Assembly: GCA_046704385.1 (NCBI GenBank)
Contig: JBJKSB010000088.1
Coordinates: forward strand, 1 to 64,000
Source of the DNA: GH45 sp046704385
Lineage (GTDB): Bacteria > Bacteroidota > Bacteroidia > Bacteroidales > SZUA-534
Length of the DNA stretch: 64,000 nucleotides
Direction: 5' to 3'
The translations under genes were made by a program, and so were the position numbers. The notes beneath the pieces are model-generated. The model made no database searches. It had not been told where the DNA came from and worked only from the letters and a program-made list of their open reading frames with translations. Positions 34,975-44,986 of the stretch are shown here, piece after piece. Numbering within the stretch: the first letter of the stretch is position 1; the number at the start of each line of letters is the position of its first letter.

Positions 34975-37900
34975 TTAAAAACTTAGTTTAATTCCAAAAT
35001 TGTATGCTTTAGCACTTGGATATCCACCGTAGTCAGCGCCCTGGCTCAGGTTATCATACGGAAAGTGATTCAATTCAGGGTCGTATCCTGAATATTTTGT
35101 AAGCGTTAACAGGTTAACAAACGTTGCATATAACCGGATAGATTTAATTCCTTTAATGGAAAGCATCTTTTGATCAAATGTATATCCCAACGATACATTT
35201 TTTAACCGAATGTACGAACCATCTTCTACATAGACATCTGAAAAACCGCTTACATTGTCGTTAATATATCCGACACGTGGGTATTCGTTCGATGGATTAC
35301 TTTGTGTCCATCGATTTGCAGCAACTTCTCTTAAATCGTTGCTATTTCCATCAAGGCTCTCAAGGTATAGGCGGTTAAAGTTAGCCACCTTGTTTCCAAC
35401 CGAACCCTGTATAAATACTGACAGATCAAAACCTCTGTAATTAAAATTATTTGTAAAACCAAAGGTAAAATCAGGATTAGCATTTCCTATAATTCTTTTG
35501 TCAGCATCAGTTATATTGCCATCGCCATCAAAGTCCTTATACTTCCTGTCTCCCACTGCCGGTGTATTTCCCGCTATTTTTGGTAAGGTTGCCAGGTTAT
35601 CTGATTCCTGAACAATTCCATCAGATACATAGCCATAAAAAGTTCCAAGTGATTTTCCTTCAAAAACAACCTGCCAATCACCAGCGATAGATGCAACAGA
35701 ACCGAACTCGTTCTTGATTTCATCATTTCCTTTCAGGTCGAGCACCTTATTTCTGTTTAAAGAAAAATTAAAGCCCGGTTTCCAGGTAAATACTCCTGCA
35801 TTCACATCAGCATTAAGTGCAAATTCAAAACCCGTATTCTGAAGGTCGCCTATATTTTGAAATGAGTCACCAAAGCCACTTGTTTCATTTACAGGAACAT
35901 TAAGCAAAAGTCCGGTTGTTTTTTTCTGATAAAAATCGGCAGTCAGGTTAAAAATATTATTCAAAAATGTAGCATCAATACCAAGATCAAGCTGGGCTGT
36001 AGATTCCCATTTCAGATTCGGATTTGCCAGTTTATAGAAATCCGGGGCATAGCCTTTTTGTATCGTTTTATCATCAAACAAAACCTCTGTCTGCGTCAGT
36101 GTAAACCTGGTTCTATCGGTTGGTATACCCTCATTTCCGGTAAGGCCGTAACTGGATCTGAATTTCAGGTCATTAAAAAAATTCATACCTGCCATAAAAG
36201 GTTCATCTGATACATTCCAGGCAAAAGCGCCGGACGGGAAGAAACCATATTTATTACCGGGTCCAAATTTAGATGACCCGTCATATCGACCATTAAAAGT
36301 GAAAATGTATCGGTTTTTAAGGATATAATTTACTCTACCGGCAAAAGAACTTAATCCGCTTTTTGAGGTCCACGAACCAGCATTATGCGTTAGTCCGGCA
36401 CCAATTGAATTAATACCTAACGAAGGATTTGGAAAATCAATTACGGTTGCCATAAGTCCCTCTTGCCGGTATCCTTGTGCCGATTGTACAAGTAACGCTT
36501 CAAACCGGTTATTATCATTAAAGTTTTTATTATAATGTAGCATGTTTTCAGTAACCCACGTTAAAGCCTGCACAGTGCTCATTGCAGCATCACCATTACT
36601 AGCCTGAGTTTCAACAAGGCCGGGAGGCACAAACAGGTTTTCTTTGTTAAAATAAGCATCGGCCGAAAACCTGGTTTTGAATTTTAAACCATCAATTATT
36701 TCGTATTCGCCCCAAATATTTGACATCGCCCTGTTATTAATTCTTTGGTTGGTTGATTGCTCAAGCCATGCCACAGGATTGCCAACATTTTCCATCCGAT
36801 CGTCTTTATACGTGTAATTACCAGCTGAATCTCTGACCGGTAGCATTGGATTAAACCGCAATGCTGTTGTAATGGCACCGTTCTGTAAGAAACCATCGTC
36901 TGTAATAGCGCCATTTGATTCAACCCTTGTAAAATTAGTCGAAGTCCCAATCCTGAATCTCTTACTTACCTGACTTTCCAGGTTTAAACGCACCGCGTAT
37001 CTTTTGAAGTTTGTTTGAATAATAATACCATCCTGATCAAGATACGAAGCTGAAATAGAATAATTGGTTGTTTCATTTCCGCCGTTTGCTGAAAGATTAT
37101 AATTCATTGTAGGAGCCGCACGTAAAATTTCTTTCTGCCAGTTTGTTCCTTCACCAATACTATCGAGATTTGTGTACAAAGGAGGTTTATTGGCCATATA
37201 TTGCGATTCGTTAATTATGGTTGCATATTCTTTTGCATTCATTACATCCAGCAATTTTATAGGTTCCTGTATACCATAACTGGAATTAAACGTAAGTTGC
37301 ATAGGCCCTTTTTTGCCTTTTTTGGTCGTAATAATAATTACACCGTTCGCACCCCTGGCACCATAAATAGCCGCAGCAGAAGCATCTTTCATAACAGATA
37401 CCGATTCAATATCATCAGGATTTATGGTAGAAAGCGGATTAATGCCAGCTCCACGCACCACCCCGGCACTTCCGGCATCGTTAACAATGGGTATACCGTC
37501 AATTACATATAAAGGGTCGTTGCTAGCATTTATAGATGAGTTTCCCCTGATGCGGATAGTAGATTCGCCTCCAGGTTGACCCGATGATTGATTAAAAACC
37601 ACACCAGCCACACGTCCCTGTAAAACCTGGTCAACCGAATTTAAAGAAGAATTCTCCATATCTTCGGAACTCACAGAAGCCACCGATCCGGTCAGGTCTC
37701 TTTTCTCCACTGTTCCGTAACCAATCACAACCACTTGTTCCAACTCTTCGATAGATGGTATTAACGACATGTTAATCTCGGATTTTCCTGCAACAGTTGC
37801 CTCTTCAGGCAAATAGCCAATAAAACTGAACACCAACGTAGCATTTTCCGGCACAAGAATAGTATAGTTTCCGTCCTTATCGGTAATCGTTCCATTAGTA

Positions 37901-38097
37901 GTTCCCTTTTCCAAAACATTCACACCGGGTAGTGGTTGTTTTTGCTCATCGACTACCCGTCCGGTAACATTTTTTGGGGACTGAACAACGGTAATACCGG
38001 TATTATTCCCGTCATTACTGGCCTTTACTGCCTGCATTAATAAAAGCGGCAGCATAATTAAAGATAGCCGTAATAGTATATTTTTGTATCGTATCAT
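34975..38097 (-). CDS. SusC/RagA-family TonB-linked outer-membrane transporter
   Basis: A 1040-aa protein with a signal peptide, CarboxypepD_reg-like domain (V-T-G-R-V-V-D-E-Q-K-Q-P-L-P-G-V-N-V), the V-V-V-I-G-Y-G-T-V SusC box, a plug with Q-G-R-V-A-G-V and a long barrel. The ATG at 38097 is chosen because it precedes the signal peptide; the one at 38118 would overlap the DUF4961 gene. It imports oligosaccharides captured by the neighbouring SusD. The position after DUF4961/DUF5004 is a familiar arrangement. Confidence 0.95.
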   Translation of the reverse strand: MIRYKNILLRLSLIMLPLLLMQAVKASNDGNNTGITVVQSPKNVTGRVVDEQKQPLPGVNVLEKGTTNGTITDKDGNYTILVPENATLVFSFIGYLPEEATVAGKSEINMSLIPSIEELEQVVVIGYGTVEKRDLTGSVASVSSEDMENSSLNSVDQVLQGRVAGVVFNQSSGQPGGESTIRIRGNSSINASNDPLYVIDGIPIVNDAGSAGVVRGAGINPLSTINPDDIESVSVMKDASAAAIYGARGANGVIIITTKKGKKGPMQLTFNSSYGIQEPIKLLDVMNAKEYATIINESQYMANKPPLYTNLDSIGEGTNWQKEILRAAPTMNYNLSANGGNETTNYSISASYLDQDGIIIQTNFKRYAVRLNLESQVSKRFRIGTSTNFTRVESNGAITDDGFLQNGAITTALRFNPMLPVRDSAGNYTYKDDRMENVGNPVAWLEQSTNQRINNRAMSNIWGEYEIIDGLKFKTRFSADAYFNKENLFVPPGLVETQASNGDAAMSTVQALTWVTENMLHYNKNFNDNNRFEALLVQSAQGYRQEGLMATVIDFPNPSLGINSIGAGLTHNAGSWTSKSGLSSFAGRVNYILKNRYIFTFNGRYDGSSKFGPGNKYGFFPSGAFAWNVSDEPFMAGMNFFNDLKFRSSYGLTGNEGIPTDRTRFTLTQTEVLFDDKTIQKGYAPDFYKLANPNLKWESTAQLDLGIDATFLNNIFNLTADFYQKKTTGLLLNVPVNETSGFGDSFQNIGDLQNTGFEFALNADVNAGVFTWKPGFNFSLNRNKVLDLKGNDEIKNEFGSVASIAGDWQVVFEGKSLGTFYGYVSDGIVQESDNLATLPKIAGNTPAVGDRKYKDFDGDGNITDADKRIIGNANPDFTFGFTNNFNYRGFDLSVFIQGSVGNKVANFNRLYLESLDGNSNDLREVAANRWTQSNPSNEYPRVGYINDNVSGFSDVYVEDGSYIRLKNVSLGYTFDQKMLSIKGIKSIRLYATFVNLLTLTKYSGYDPELNHFPYDNLSQGADYGGYPSAKAYNFGIKLSF

Positions 38098-38108
38098 AGT
38101 TCCGTATT

Positions 38109-39104
38109 TTAGTTGCATCCGAATTTAAACTTGAAGGGTGATTTTTTTGTCACGTCGATTACATTTATAGCACCTGACTTATTCATAAAAGAATAATTCA
38201 TGCTGTCAAGTGTTTGCTCATTGTTGAGTTCAAAGTAATTTCGCGGCCAGAAATCGATCCTCCACTGGCTATTACCAAGGTTCTCCATTTTTGCCTTTTC
38301 TTCACTTCCACATATTGTTACAGAGTCGCTTGAAGTATAGCCTGTTGCACACAAATAAACTTCATCTGCTGACCGCAGCGATGTGTCACCAACAGAGGCA
38401 TCAAAGGAAATTGTTACAATATCATTGTCCAGGCTGCCAGCTGGCTCCACGGTAGTGTTGGGTTTTAAATAATCGAGCGTTTCACCGGTTCCGTTTTTAA
38501 CTTCAAAAGTTGCAAACCTCACATCATAATTACCGCCATCGCTGGCATCAACTTCTTTGGCACCGAAATAATATCCCAACTGCGCTTTTAAATTTTTCGT
38601 TCCAATTTTCGTTTTAATGATAATTGTGCCTGTATATACTGTTTTACCGGCAGTGCTCGGAAAAACAAAATCAGTCCAGAAAGCTACCCATTCCATATCA
38701 GGATTGACATTAGCCCCAAAACCAAAGTATTTTTTAAGATCAACCGGCCAGGAATTAGGTACATTTGGGCCTACAGCTACATCATCGGGAACCACCGACA
38801 AATCACCGGTATATGAAACTCCATCATCGTCAACCCCCGTATACGTAATTGTTGTATTGTTTGCGGCATCCCAACCTTTTGGCATGAGGACAGCTACAAT
38901 AAGCTTCGAAGGCATATCCATAAGAGCATTGGCTGCATCCATAGTAACATCCATTTTTACGGTCAATGTGTCACCGGCATTTCCTGAAGCGGGTTGTTCA
39001 AAATTGTTTATTTTAAAACAACTGGCCATAGCAATTACCATAAAAGCAATTAGGTAATATTTTAAATGTTTCCTTTTTAATATCTTTTTCAAATTCATAG
39101 TCAT
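38109..39104 (-). CDS. DUF4961-like surface lipoprotein
   Basis: A 331-aa protein with a probable lipoprotein signal (FMVIAMASC near residue 29). The N-terminal half carries two Ig-like or beta-sandwich stretches, including D-T-L-T-V-K-M-D-V and A-V-L-M-P-K-G-W, a pattern shared with the T9SS protein at 28813-29637. The C-terminal part (about 225-325) looks like an independent beta domain (Y-L-C-A-T-G-Y, W-R-I-D-F-W-P-R-N-Y-F) resembling SusE/F-type starch-binding-like modules. Probably an outer-membrane glycan-binding accessory. The family name is from memory of typical neighbours. Confidence 0.55.
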   Translation of the reverse strand: MTMNLKKILKRKHLKYYLIAFMVIAMASCFKINNFEQPASGNAGDTLTVKMDVTMDAANALMDMPSKLIVAVLMPKGWDAANNTTITYTGVDDDGVSYTGDLSVVPDDVAVGPNVPNSWPVDLKKYFGFGANVNPDMEWVAFWTDFVFPSTAGKTVYTGTIIIKTKIGTKNLKAQLGYYFGAKEVDASDGGNYDVRFATFEVKNGTGETLDYLKPNTTVEPAGSLDNDIVTISFDASVGDTSLRSADEVYLCATGYTSSDSVTICGSEEKAKMENLGNSQWRIDFWPRNYFELNNEQTLDSMNYSFMNKSGAINVIDVTKKSPFKFKFGCN

Positions 39105-39114
39105 AACCTTAATT

Positions 39115-39570
39115 TTAGTTAGTGGTGTCAGATTCTCTTTCTAAGGTATATTCATATATATTCCCACTACATCCCGGACTTAGTCTTAAACTCAATAGAG
39201 ACTTTGAAGAATAAATGGCTGAAGTCAAACTCACCATACCCGTATCAGTTCCGGTAATAAATTCAATAGCCATGGGATAATCAGGATTATCAAATGACCA
39301 TGTGCCGTTTCCAGCTACCACAAAAGGAAGTGTCTCGTTAATCGCAAAAGAATTATCACTAAAAGTCAGGTTAAACTGACTTACATCCAACCTGTTGGTC
39401 ATATCCGTGCCATTCCGGGATATTTTAATTAGCTTCCAGCTTCCTTCTATGCTTCTTGCCTGCGCATCGAAAGCTCCCGGGGGGACATCAATCTCTTTTT
39501 TGCAGCCTGACCCAAACAGAATCAGAACCGCCAGAAAGACCTTTAATAATGAATACGTCAATTTCTTCAT
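39115..39570 (-). CDS. DUF5004-like small lipoprotein
   Basis: A 151-aa lipoprotein (ILFGSGC lipobox near residue 23) forming a small lipocalin-like beta-barrel: an early I-E-G-S-W-K-L-I-K-I, then alternating beta strands and W-S-F-D-N-P-D-Y-P. This matches the DUF5004/lipocalin-like class found at the head of SusCD operons. It is the first gene of the operon. Function unknown; a ligand-binding role is inferred. Confidence 0.6.
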   Translation of the reverse strand: MKKLTYSLLKVFLAVLILFGSGCKKEIDVPPGAFDAQARSIEGSWKLIKISRNGTDMTNRLDVSQFNLTFSDNSFAINETLPFVVAGNGTWSFDNPDYPMAIEFITGTDTGMVSLTSAIYSSKSLLSLRLSPGCSGNIYEYTLERESDTTN

Positions 39571-39941
39571 ACAATCATATTATTTAGTTAGTGTTCGCTC
39601 GTCCATTATATAGACCGTATCCAAAAATGCATCGCCGAATTACAAATATGTTTGACATAGAATACAGTTTATATTATATAATCAGTTTAGCTGATTTAAA
39701 TTAATTTAATATTTCAATAATTAAAATATTCAAAATTTATTGCGCAGTAAAAATAGTATTAATTTTTTGATAATTTCAAATAAAAATTAAATTAAATAAA
39801 TAAAAAAATAATTACCAGCACAGTTCAACAACTCATAGTAAGTTTAATTTCAAATTTATATATATCTGTTTATTAATTATTTATGTAATTTTTTAAATTA
39901 ACAAAATCATATTTTTATATAACGGAAATTTTTTATTTTAA
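39571..39941. other. AT-rich divergent intergenic region
   Basis: The region between the SusCD operon and the GntR gene is extremely AT-rich. A minus-strand CATATTTG (39643-39650), one mismatch from TAnnTTTG, lies about 75 bases upstream of the DUF5004 start and is the best promoter candidate for that operon. AATCAG/CTGATT (39680-39685, 39691-39696) is a small inverted repeat just upstream that might be an operator. No gene is seen. Confidence 0.4.
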
Positions 39942-39944
39942 TCA

Positions 39945-39962
39945 TACCTGTACCTACCAGTA
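39945..39962 (+). promoter_or_regulatory. GntR operator candidate 1
   Basis: Two direct half-sites, TACCTGTA (39945-39952) and TACCAGTA (39955-39962), start exactly 10 bp apart. The same pair recurs at 40026-40043. Together they bracket the promoter of the adjacent GntR-family gene. Confidence 0.55.
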
Positions 39963-39986
39963 ATAAATTTTTTTTACAAATTTGTG

Positions 39987-40015
39987 TTGGTGTATTAAAA
40001 AAATATTTACATTTG
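39987..40015 (+). promoter_or_regulatory. Promoter of the GntR regulator/operon
   Basis: TTG at 39987-39989, an 18-base spacer, and TACATTTG at 40008-40015, matching the Bacteroidota -33/-7 pair. It lies between the two operator candidates, and the GntR ATG follows 47 bases later. Confidence 0.6.
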
Positions 40016-40025
40016 CATCGGATCA

Positions 40026-40043
40026 TACCAGTACCACACAGTA
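40026..40043 (+). promoter_or_regulatory. GntR operator candidate 2
   Basis: TACCAGTA (40026-40033) and the degenerate ACACAGTA (40036-40043), again 10 bp apart, lie just downstream of the -7 element around or after the transcription start. Binding here would block transcription. The site is 81 bp from candidate 1. Confidence 0.55.
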
Positions 40044-40062
40044 CGTAATTAATCGGTATATT

Positions 40063-41070
40063 ATGTTAGAATTTATAAAAATCGAAAAAGACTCTTCAGC
40101 ACCTAAATACAAACAGATCATAGAGTCTATAATGGATGCCATAGACAAGAATGCTATACGGAAGGACCAGAAGATGCCTTCAATAAATGAAGTATGCAAA
40201 CAGTTTAATCTTTCGCGAGACACTGTACTTACTGCGTTTAACGAATTAAAAGCCCGTGGCATATTAGCTTCTCAACCAGGAAAAGGATATTATATTAATA
40301 AGGCAACAACAGGCCGATCGCACAATATTCTTCTATTGTTTGATAAATTGACTGCATACAAAGAGGTACTTTACGATTCATTTAAGCAACAGTTTAGCAG
40401 GAATGCTACTATTGATATTTTCTTTCACCACTTTAATCCTTCGGTTTTCAAGACATTGATTGAACAGTCAATTGGCAAATATACCGCTTATGTAATTATG
40501 CCAATACCAAGTAAAAGTGTTCAGGAAATTATCGATCTGATTCCCAAGGATAAATTGTACATTCTTGATATGGGTCGGAGCCTGTATGGTAAAAATCACA
40601 CTTCTGTGTGTCAAAATTTTAAAAAAGACACTTACGAAGGTTTAACCTCAGGAATTGATCTGCTAAAAAAATACAAGAAAATTACATTGGTTTTCCCTGA
40701 TACGGGACATACACCCAATTCTATAAAAAAAGGCTTTGTTCATTTTTGCAAAGACAAAGGATTAGATCACGATGTAACAAGCACCATTAACGAGGAAATG
40801 GTTGAAAAAGATGAAGCCTACATGGTAATCGATGATAAACATTTAGTAAAGCTTGTACAATTTGCACAAAGGAAACACTTAACCCTTGGTAAAGATTTTG
40901 GTATAGTTTCCTATAATGACACTCCGCTTAAATCGGTAGTATCAAATGGCATAACAACTATTTCAACCGATTTTGCAGCAATGGGAAAAAACATGGCACA
41001 ACTTATATTAGAAAAACAAACAGCGCACATCGATAACCCAAGTTCTTTAATTCAACGCAATTCATTATAA
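40063..41070 (+). CDS. GntR-family regulator with LacI-like sugar-binding domain
   Basis: A 335-aa regulator. The N-terminal GntR winged helix (about 1-75) shows K-Y-K-Q-I-I-E-S-I-M-D-A-I and M-P-S-I-N-E-V-C-K-Q-F-N-L-S-R-D-T-V. The rest resembles a periplasmic-binding-protein/LacI fold with F-G-I-V-S-Y-N-D-T-P and G-I-T-T-I-S-T-D. The ATG at 40063 is used; upstream codons lie within the promoter. It likely senses a sugar or sugar phosphate and controls itself and the downstream carbohydrate genes through the TACCWGTA sites. Confidence 0.88.
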   Translation: MLEFIKIEKDSSAPKYKQIIESIMDAIDKNAIRKDQKMPSINEVCKQFNLSRDTVLTAFNELKARGILASQPGKGYYINKATTGRSHNILLLFDKLTAYKEVLYDSFKQQFSRNATIDIFFHHFNPSVFKTLIEQSIGKYTAYVIMPIPSKSVQEIIDLIPKDKLYILDMGRSLYGKNHTSVCQNFKKDTYEGLTSGIDLLKKYKKITLVFPDTGHTPNSIKKGFVHFCKDKGLDHDVTSTINEEMVEKDEAYMVIDDKHLVKLVQFAQRKHLTLGKDFGIVSYNDTPLKSVVSNGITTISTDFAAMGKNMAQLILEKQTAHIDNPSSLIQRNSL

Positions 41071-41113
41071 ACCATAACCTGTTGAATTTTAGATTTATAT
41101 CGACAATAAAAGG

Positions 41114-43417
41114 ATGAACAATATGAGAAAAAGCAGAAAATATATACATTTTATTATCCTTGCAATAACATTGCTATTTTATAATATTTCAGTAAATGGT
41201 GAATTAAGCTTGAGTGCGAGTGATAACTCCTGCAAAAAAGCGAATGTTTTAGCACAAGATTATATTTCGGAAGCTAATCCCGAATTGACAACTGATGACT
41301 GGAATGACAGTTTGGTAGCAGCATTACCTGCAGGCGTTAAAGACGGAATAAATTATATAGATACTTCTACCGTTATTTTTTCATTGCTTGCCCCTCATAA
41401 AAAATACGTATATCTCATTGGCGATTTTACCAATTGGGAAACATTACCCGAATTCCAAATGTATAGAACGCCTGATAGTACGCGCTACTGGATAAAAATT
41501 GACAGTCTTAAAAAGGGGAAAGAATATCGTTTCCAGTATTTTGTTGACGGATCAATAAAAGTAGGCGACCCTTATTCCGATAAAATTTTGGATCCGGTAT
41601 TTGACAATTCTATTCCGGCAACAACATATCCAGGGCTCATACCATATCCCACAGGCAAAACTGAAAATTCTGTATCTGTAGTTCAAACCGGACAGGAACC
41701 ATATTCCTGGCAGGTAAAAAACTTTGTCCCTCCTGCTAAAGAAAAAATGATTGTGTATGAATTATCAATTCGCGATATGGTGGAAACGCATATGTATACC
41801 ACAATTAAAGATACCTTGGATTATATACAGAATTTGGGTATAAATGTAGTGGAGCTGATGCCGGTGACGGAATTCGGAGGAAATGATGGTTGGGGCTATA
41901 ACCCAAATTTTTACTTTGCACCCGATAAATATTTCGGCACTAAAAACGACTTAAAAGCTTTGGTTGACGAGTGTCACAAACGCGGTATGGCTGTTGTGCT
42001 CGATATGGTATTAAACCATTCGTGGGGAGAAAACCCATTATTAAAATTATATTGGAACGACACCACCAACTGGCCTGCAAAAGACAACCCCTGGTTTTTC
42101 CCGGGTCCTATGTTTGCTAATCCGCAGGCAACTTACGGTCCTGTATTTAACCATGGAAGTGTTTACACCCAGAATTTTGTTGACCGGGTAAACGCTTACT
42201 GGCTCACTGAGTATAAGTTTGATGGTTTTCGTTTCGATTTCACCAAAGGGTTTGTAACTACCTATAAAGATGCATCTGATCCATGGGGCGATAAATACGA
42301 TCCTGATCGTATTGCCATTTTAAAACGAATGGCAGATTCCATATGGCAGGTGAATCCCAACGCCCTGGTAATTCTTGAGCACCTTGTTTTTGGATATACT
42401 GAAGAAGAGAAAGAATTGGCAGACTACGGAATGCTACTTTGGGGCAATTTCAATTATCAGTTTACTGAACTGAGCAAAGGAAACGATCAACAACTTTCGT
42501 GGATGAGTTACAAAAACCGCAACTGGAATGCTCCCAATGTTATTACTTATCCGGAAAGCCATGATTGGGAACGAGTAATTGTAAGTGAGTTAAAAGACGG
42601 AAGATATAATACAACCTATGACACGCGTGATTTAAATACCGCTTTGGATAGAATGAAACTAAACGCCAGTTTTATTTTCACCATGCCCGGACCACACATG
42701 ATTTGGTTGTTCGACGAATTAGGTTACGATGTGAGTGTGAATTTTAACGGCTATGGAAATTTAAAACCCTACCATTGGGAATATTTCCAGGACCCGGCAC
42801 GAAAAAAATTATACGATGTATACGCCGCATTAATACACCTAAAGCAAAATTACAGTGTTTTCGCTACCGATAATTTCGGATATTCCACAGACAATATCCT
42901 CAAAAGTTTTCACTTAAACTCAGATAGTATGAATGTTACTATCATCGGGAATTTTGATATTATTGATCATGTAATTGACCCCGCTTTTCAACATGATGGT
43001 GAATGGTACGACTTTTTTACCGGCAAGGCGTTAAGCGTGATCAACATACACAAACCCCTAGCACTCAAACCCGGCGAATTTCATATATTTATAGACAAAA
43101 CTGTCGATTTCCCTGAACCAGGGTTGGTTCCATTCAGCTTGTCAGGGCTTACTTCAAAAAACGACACTTACAATAATCCCAACATAAAAGTTTTTCCCAA
43201 TCCGAGTGGAGGCATATTTCGAATGGAATTCCCTAATAATTTTCCGGTTAGCGGAGCATCAATACATGTATCCGATCTCCTGGGAAAAAACATTTATGAA
43301 ATGCCTTTAGTGTCATCACAAGCCACGGTAGATTTATCTCCTTATCCCAATGGAATGTATTTTATTCAGGTTGAAGGAAATATTGAAACATTTTCACTTC
43401 CGGTGATCAAAAACTGA
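41114..43417 (+). CDS. Secreted GH13 alpha-amylase-type enzyme with CBM48 and T9SS domain
   Basis: A 767-aa protein: signal peptide, a CBM48-like N-terminal module (about 85-165; Y-L-I-G-D-F-T-N-W-E), and the GH13 barrel with V-L-D-M-V-L-N-H-S-W, G-F-R-F-D375-F-T-K-G (nucleophile), V-I-L-E422-H (acid/base) and E-S-H-D-W. From about residue 690 there is a T9SS sorting domain (V-F-P-N-P-S-G-G). The subfamily resembles glycogen-branching/alpha-amylase types, but exact specificity is open. It leads the plus-strand operon right after the GntR gene (43-base gap; the start could also be the ATG nine bases on). Confidence 0.88.
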   Translation: MNNMRKSRKYIHFIILAITLLFYNISVNGELSLSASDNSCKKANVLAQDYISEANPELTTDDWNDSLVAALPAGVKDGINYIDTSTVIFSLLAPHKKYVYLIGDFTNWETLPEFQMYRTPDSTRYWIKIDSLKKGKEYRFQYFVDGSIKVGDPYSDKILDPVFDNSIPATTYPGLIPYPTGKTENSVSVVQTGQEPYSWQVKNFVPPAKEKMIVYELSIRDMVETHMYTTIKDTLDYIQNLGINVVELMPVTEFGGNDGWGYNPNFYFAPDKYFGTKNDLKALVDECHKRGMAVVLDMVLNHSWGENPLLKLYWNDTTNWPAKDNPWFFPGPMFANPQATYGPVFNHGSVYTQNFVDRVNAYWLTEYKFDGFRFDFTKGFVTTYKDASDPWGDKYDPDRIAILKRMADSIWQVNPNALVILEHLVFGYTEEEKELADYGMLLWGNFNYQFTELSKGNDQQLSWMSYKNRNWNAPNVITYPESHDWERVIVSELKDGRYNTTYDTRDLNTALDRMKLNASFIFTMPGPHMIWLFDELGYDVSVNFNGYGNLKPYHWEYFQDPARKKLYDVYAALIHLKQNYSVFATDNFGYSTDNILKSFHLNSDSMNVTIIGNFDIIDHVIDPAFQHDGEWYDFFTGKALSVINIHKPLALKPGEFHIFIDKTVDFPEPGLVPFSLSGLTSKNDTYNNPNIKVFPNPSGGIFRMEFPNNFPVSGASIHVSDLLGKNIYEMPLVSSQATVDLSPYPNGMYFIQVEGNIETFSLPVIKN

Positions 43418-43455
43418 TATTCTAAACGATTAACAAAATTTAAAACAATAAACAC

Positions 43456-44028
43456 ATGTTACATAATGTAATAACAGAACCTACTCAGACAATGAAGCCT
43501 GAGAGCGGGTATCTTCAAGGCGAAAAGATATATCAATCAGAAAAAAGGATGAAACAGCTTAATGGAGTGTTTGCAGATGCAGATGCATTTAAGTTACTTG
43601 ATCCTGAACAACTTGTATACACTGTTCAATCACACCTACCGGTTCAGGAAGGAACTCCAGGTGGTTTATATTTTGGTACAACCACCATACAACCTGGAAA
43701 GGTTGGCAATGAATATTTTATGACCCGGGGGCATTTTCATGCCAATAGTAAACGTGGAGAATACTATTGGGGAGTGCAAGGCAAAGGTGTACTAATTCTG
43801 ATGGATGCAAACCGTAATACATGGGCTGAATTTGTATTTCCCGGAAGCCTTCATTACATAGATTGTGATGTAGCTCACCGGGTGGCAAATATTGGTCAGT
43901 CGCCACTGATTTTTTCCGCCTGCTGGATATCCGATGCCGGACATAATTACCAGGAAATAGAGCAAAATGGTTTTTCGTCACGATTGGTAGAAGTAAATAA
44001 TGAGCCCCATTTATTAGAAGTAAAATAG
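43456..44028 (+). CDS. Cupin-type glucose-6-phosphate isomerase
   Basis: A 190-aa metal-dependent isomerase of the archaeal/cupin PGI family, interconverting glucose-6-P and fructose-6-P. The cupin metal ligands are visible as H93-x-H95, E102 and H141 (M-T-R-G-H-F-H, G-E-Y-Y-W-G, D-V-A-H-R). It is unrelated to the classical Pgi fold. It sits 38 bases downstream of the GH13 gene and 3 bases before the ROK kinase, so it belongs to a sugar-phosphate module. Confidence 0.88.
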   Translation: MLHNVITEPTQTMKPESGYLQGEKIYQSEKRMKQLNGVFADADAFKLLDPEQLVYTVQSHLPVQEGTPGGLYFGTTTIQPGKVGNEYFMTRGHFHANSKRGEYYWGVQGKGVLILMDANRNTWAEFVFPGSLHYIDCDVAHRVANIGQSPLIFSACWISDAGHNYQEIEQNGFSSRLVEVNNEPHLLEVK

Positions 44029-44031
44029 ATT

Positions 44032-44976
44032 ATGAATACAATTGCCATTGACCTTGGAGGAACCCGGATTAAAATTGGGCTGATCAACAACGGTAAGCTT
44101 GTGGACGGAACCGTGATATCGGCATTTTCTGACGAAGGATTTACACCAAGAATCCCGACACTCGAAAACACGATAGACGAGCTTATTCATAAACACAACC
44201 TGACAAAGGAAACAATTAGTGGTATAGGAATCAGTCTGCCTGGCATATGCGATACAAAGGAGATGAAATTGCTTTCCATTAATGAAAAATTTAGCGATGC
44301 CGTCTGTTTTGATTTTAAAGCCTGGGTAATGGACAAATGGGAACTTCCGGTTATTATTGAAAACGACGCACGTGCTGCACTTGTTGGAGAATGGCAATAT
44401 GGAGCCGGAAAGGGAACAGATAACCTGGTGATGATTACTCTCGGCACCGGTTTCGGTGGAGCGGTTATCCTTGATGGCAAAGTATTAAGAGGCAAACATT
44501 TTCAAGCCGGCTGCCTGGCCGGGCATTCAACCGTAAATTATAAAGGAAAACTGTGCAACTGCGGAAATATAGGATGCGTTGAATCGGAAGCTTCAACCTG
44601 GCGGTTACCCGAAATAGCCAAAAGCCATCCACTGTTTCATAATAGTAAACTGTCCAAGGTAGACCTGATCGATTATGAACAGGTGTTTTCGCTAGCCGAT
44701 TCAGGAGATATTGTTGCAACAGAAATCACCCAACACAGCCTTGATGTCTGGAGTGCCGGAGTTATAAACCAGATTCATGCCTACGACCCCGAACTGGTTA
44801 TTATCGGTGGCGGAATTATGAGAAGCGGTGCAAAAATTCTTAACCATATCACTGATAAAGTAAACAAACATGCATGGACCCCTTGGGGAAAAGTAAAAAT
44901 TGTTCAGGCTGAGGATTTGGATTGGGCCGCATTAAAAGGTATCAGCTGTTTGCTGGAAGAAATGTTAACTAATTAA
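44032..44976 (+). CDS. ROK-family sugar kinase
   Basis: A 314-aa kinase of the ROK family. The phosphate loop is D-L-G-G-T-R-I-K (7-14) and the catalytic aspartate is D112 in E-N-D-A-R-A-A. The zinc site is H165 with C175, C177 and C182 (C-N-C-G-N-I-G-C-V-E). Substrate could be glucose or mannose. Next to a phosphomannose isomerase and opposite a GH92 locus, mannokinase activity is a reasonable inference, glucokinase an alternative. Confidence 0.88.
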   Translation: MNTIAIDLGGTRIKIGLINNGKLVDGTVISAFSDEGFTPRIPTLENTIDELIHKHNLTKETISGIGISLPGICDTKEMKLLSINEKFSDAVCFDFKAWVMDKWELPVIIENDARAALVGEWQYGAGKGTDNLVMITLGTGFGGAVILDGKVLRGKHFQAGCLAGHSTVNYKGKLCNCGNIGCVESEASTWRLPEIAKSHPLFHNSKLSKVDLIDYEQVFSLADSGDIVATEITQHSLDVWSAGVINQIHAYDPELVIIGGGIMRSGAKILNHITDKVNKHAWTPWGKVKIVQAEDLDWAALKGISCLLEEMLTN

Positions 44977-44986
44977 TTTGAAATAA

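Noticed and set aside
44014..44397. A 127-codon open frame opposite the ROK kinase
   Set aside because: Antisense to a well-conserved enzyme and without motif or signal peptide.
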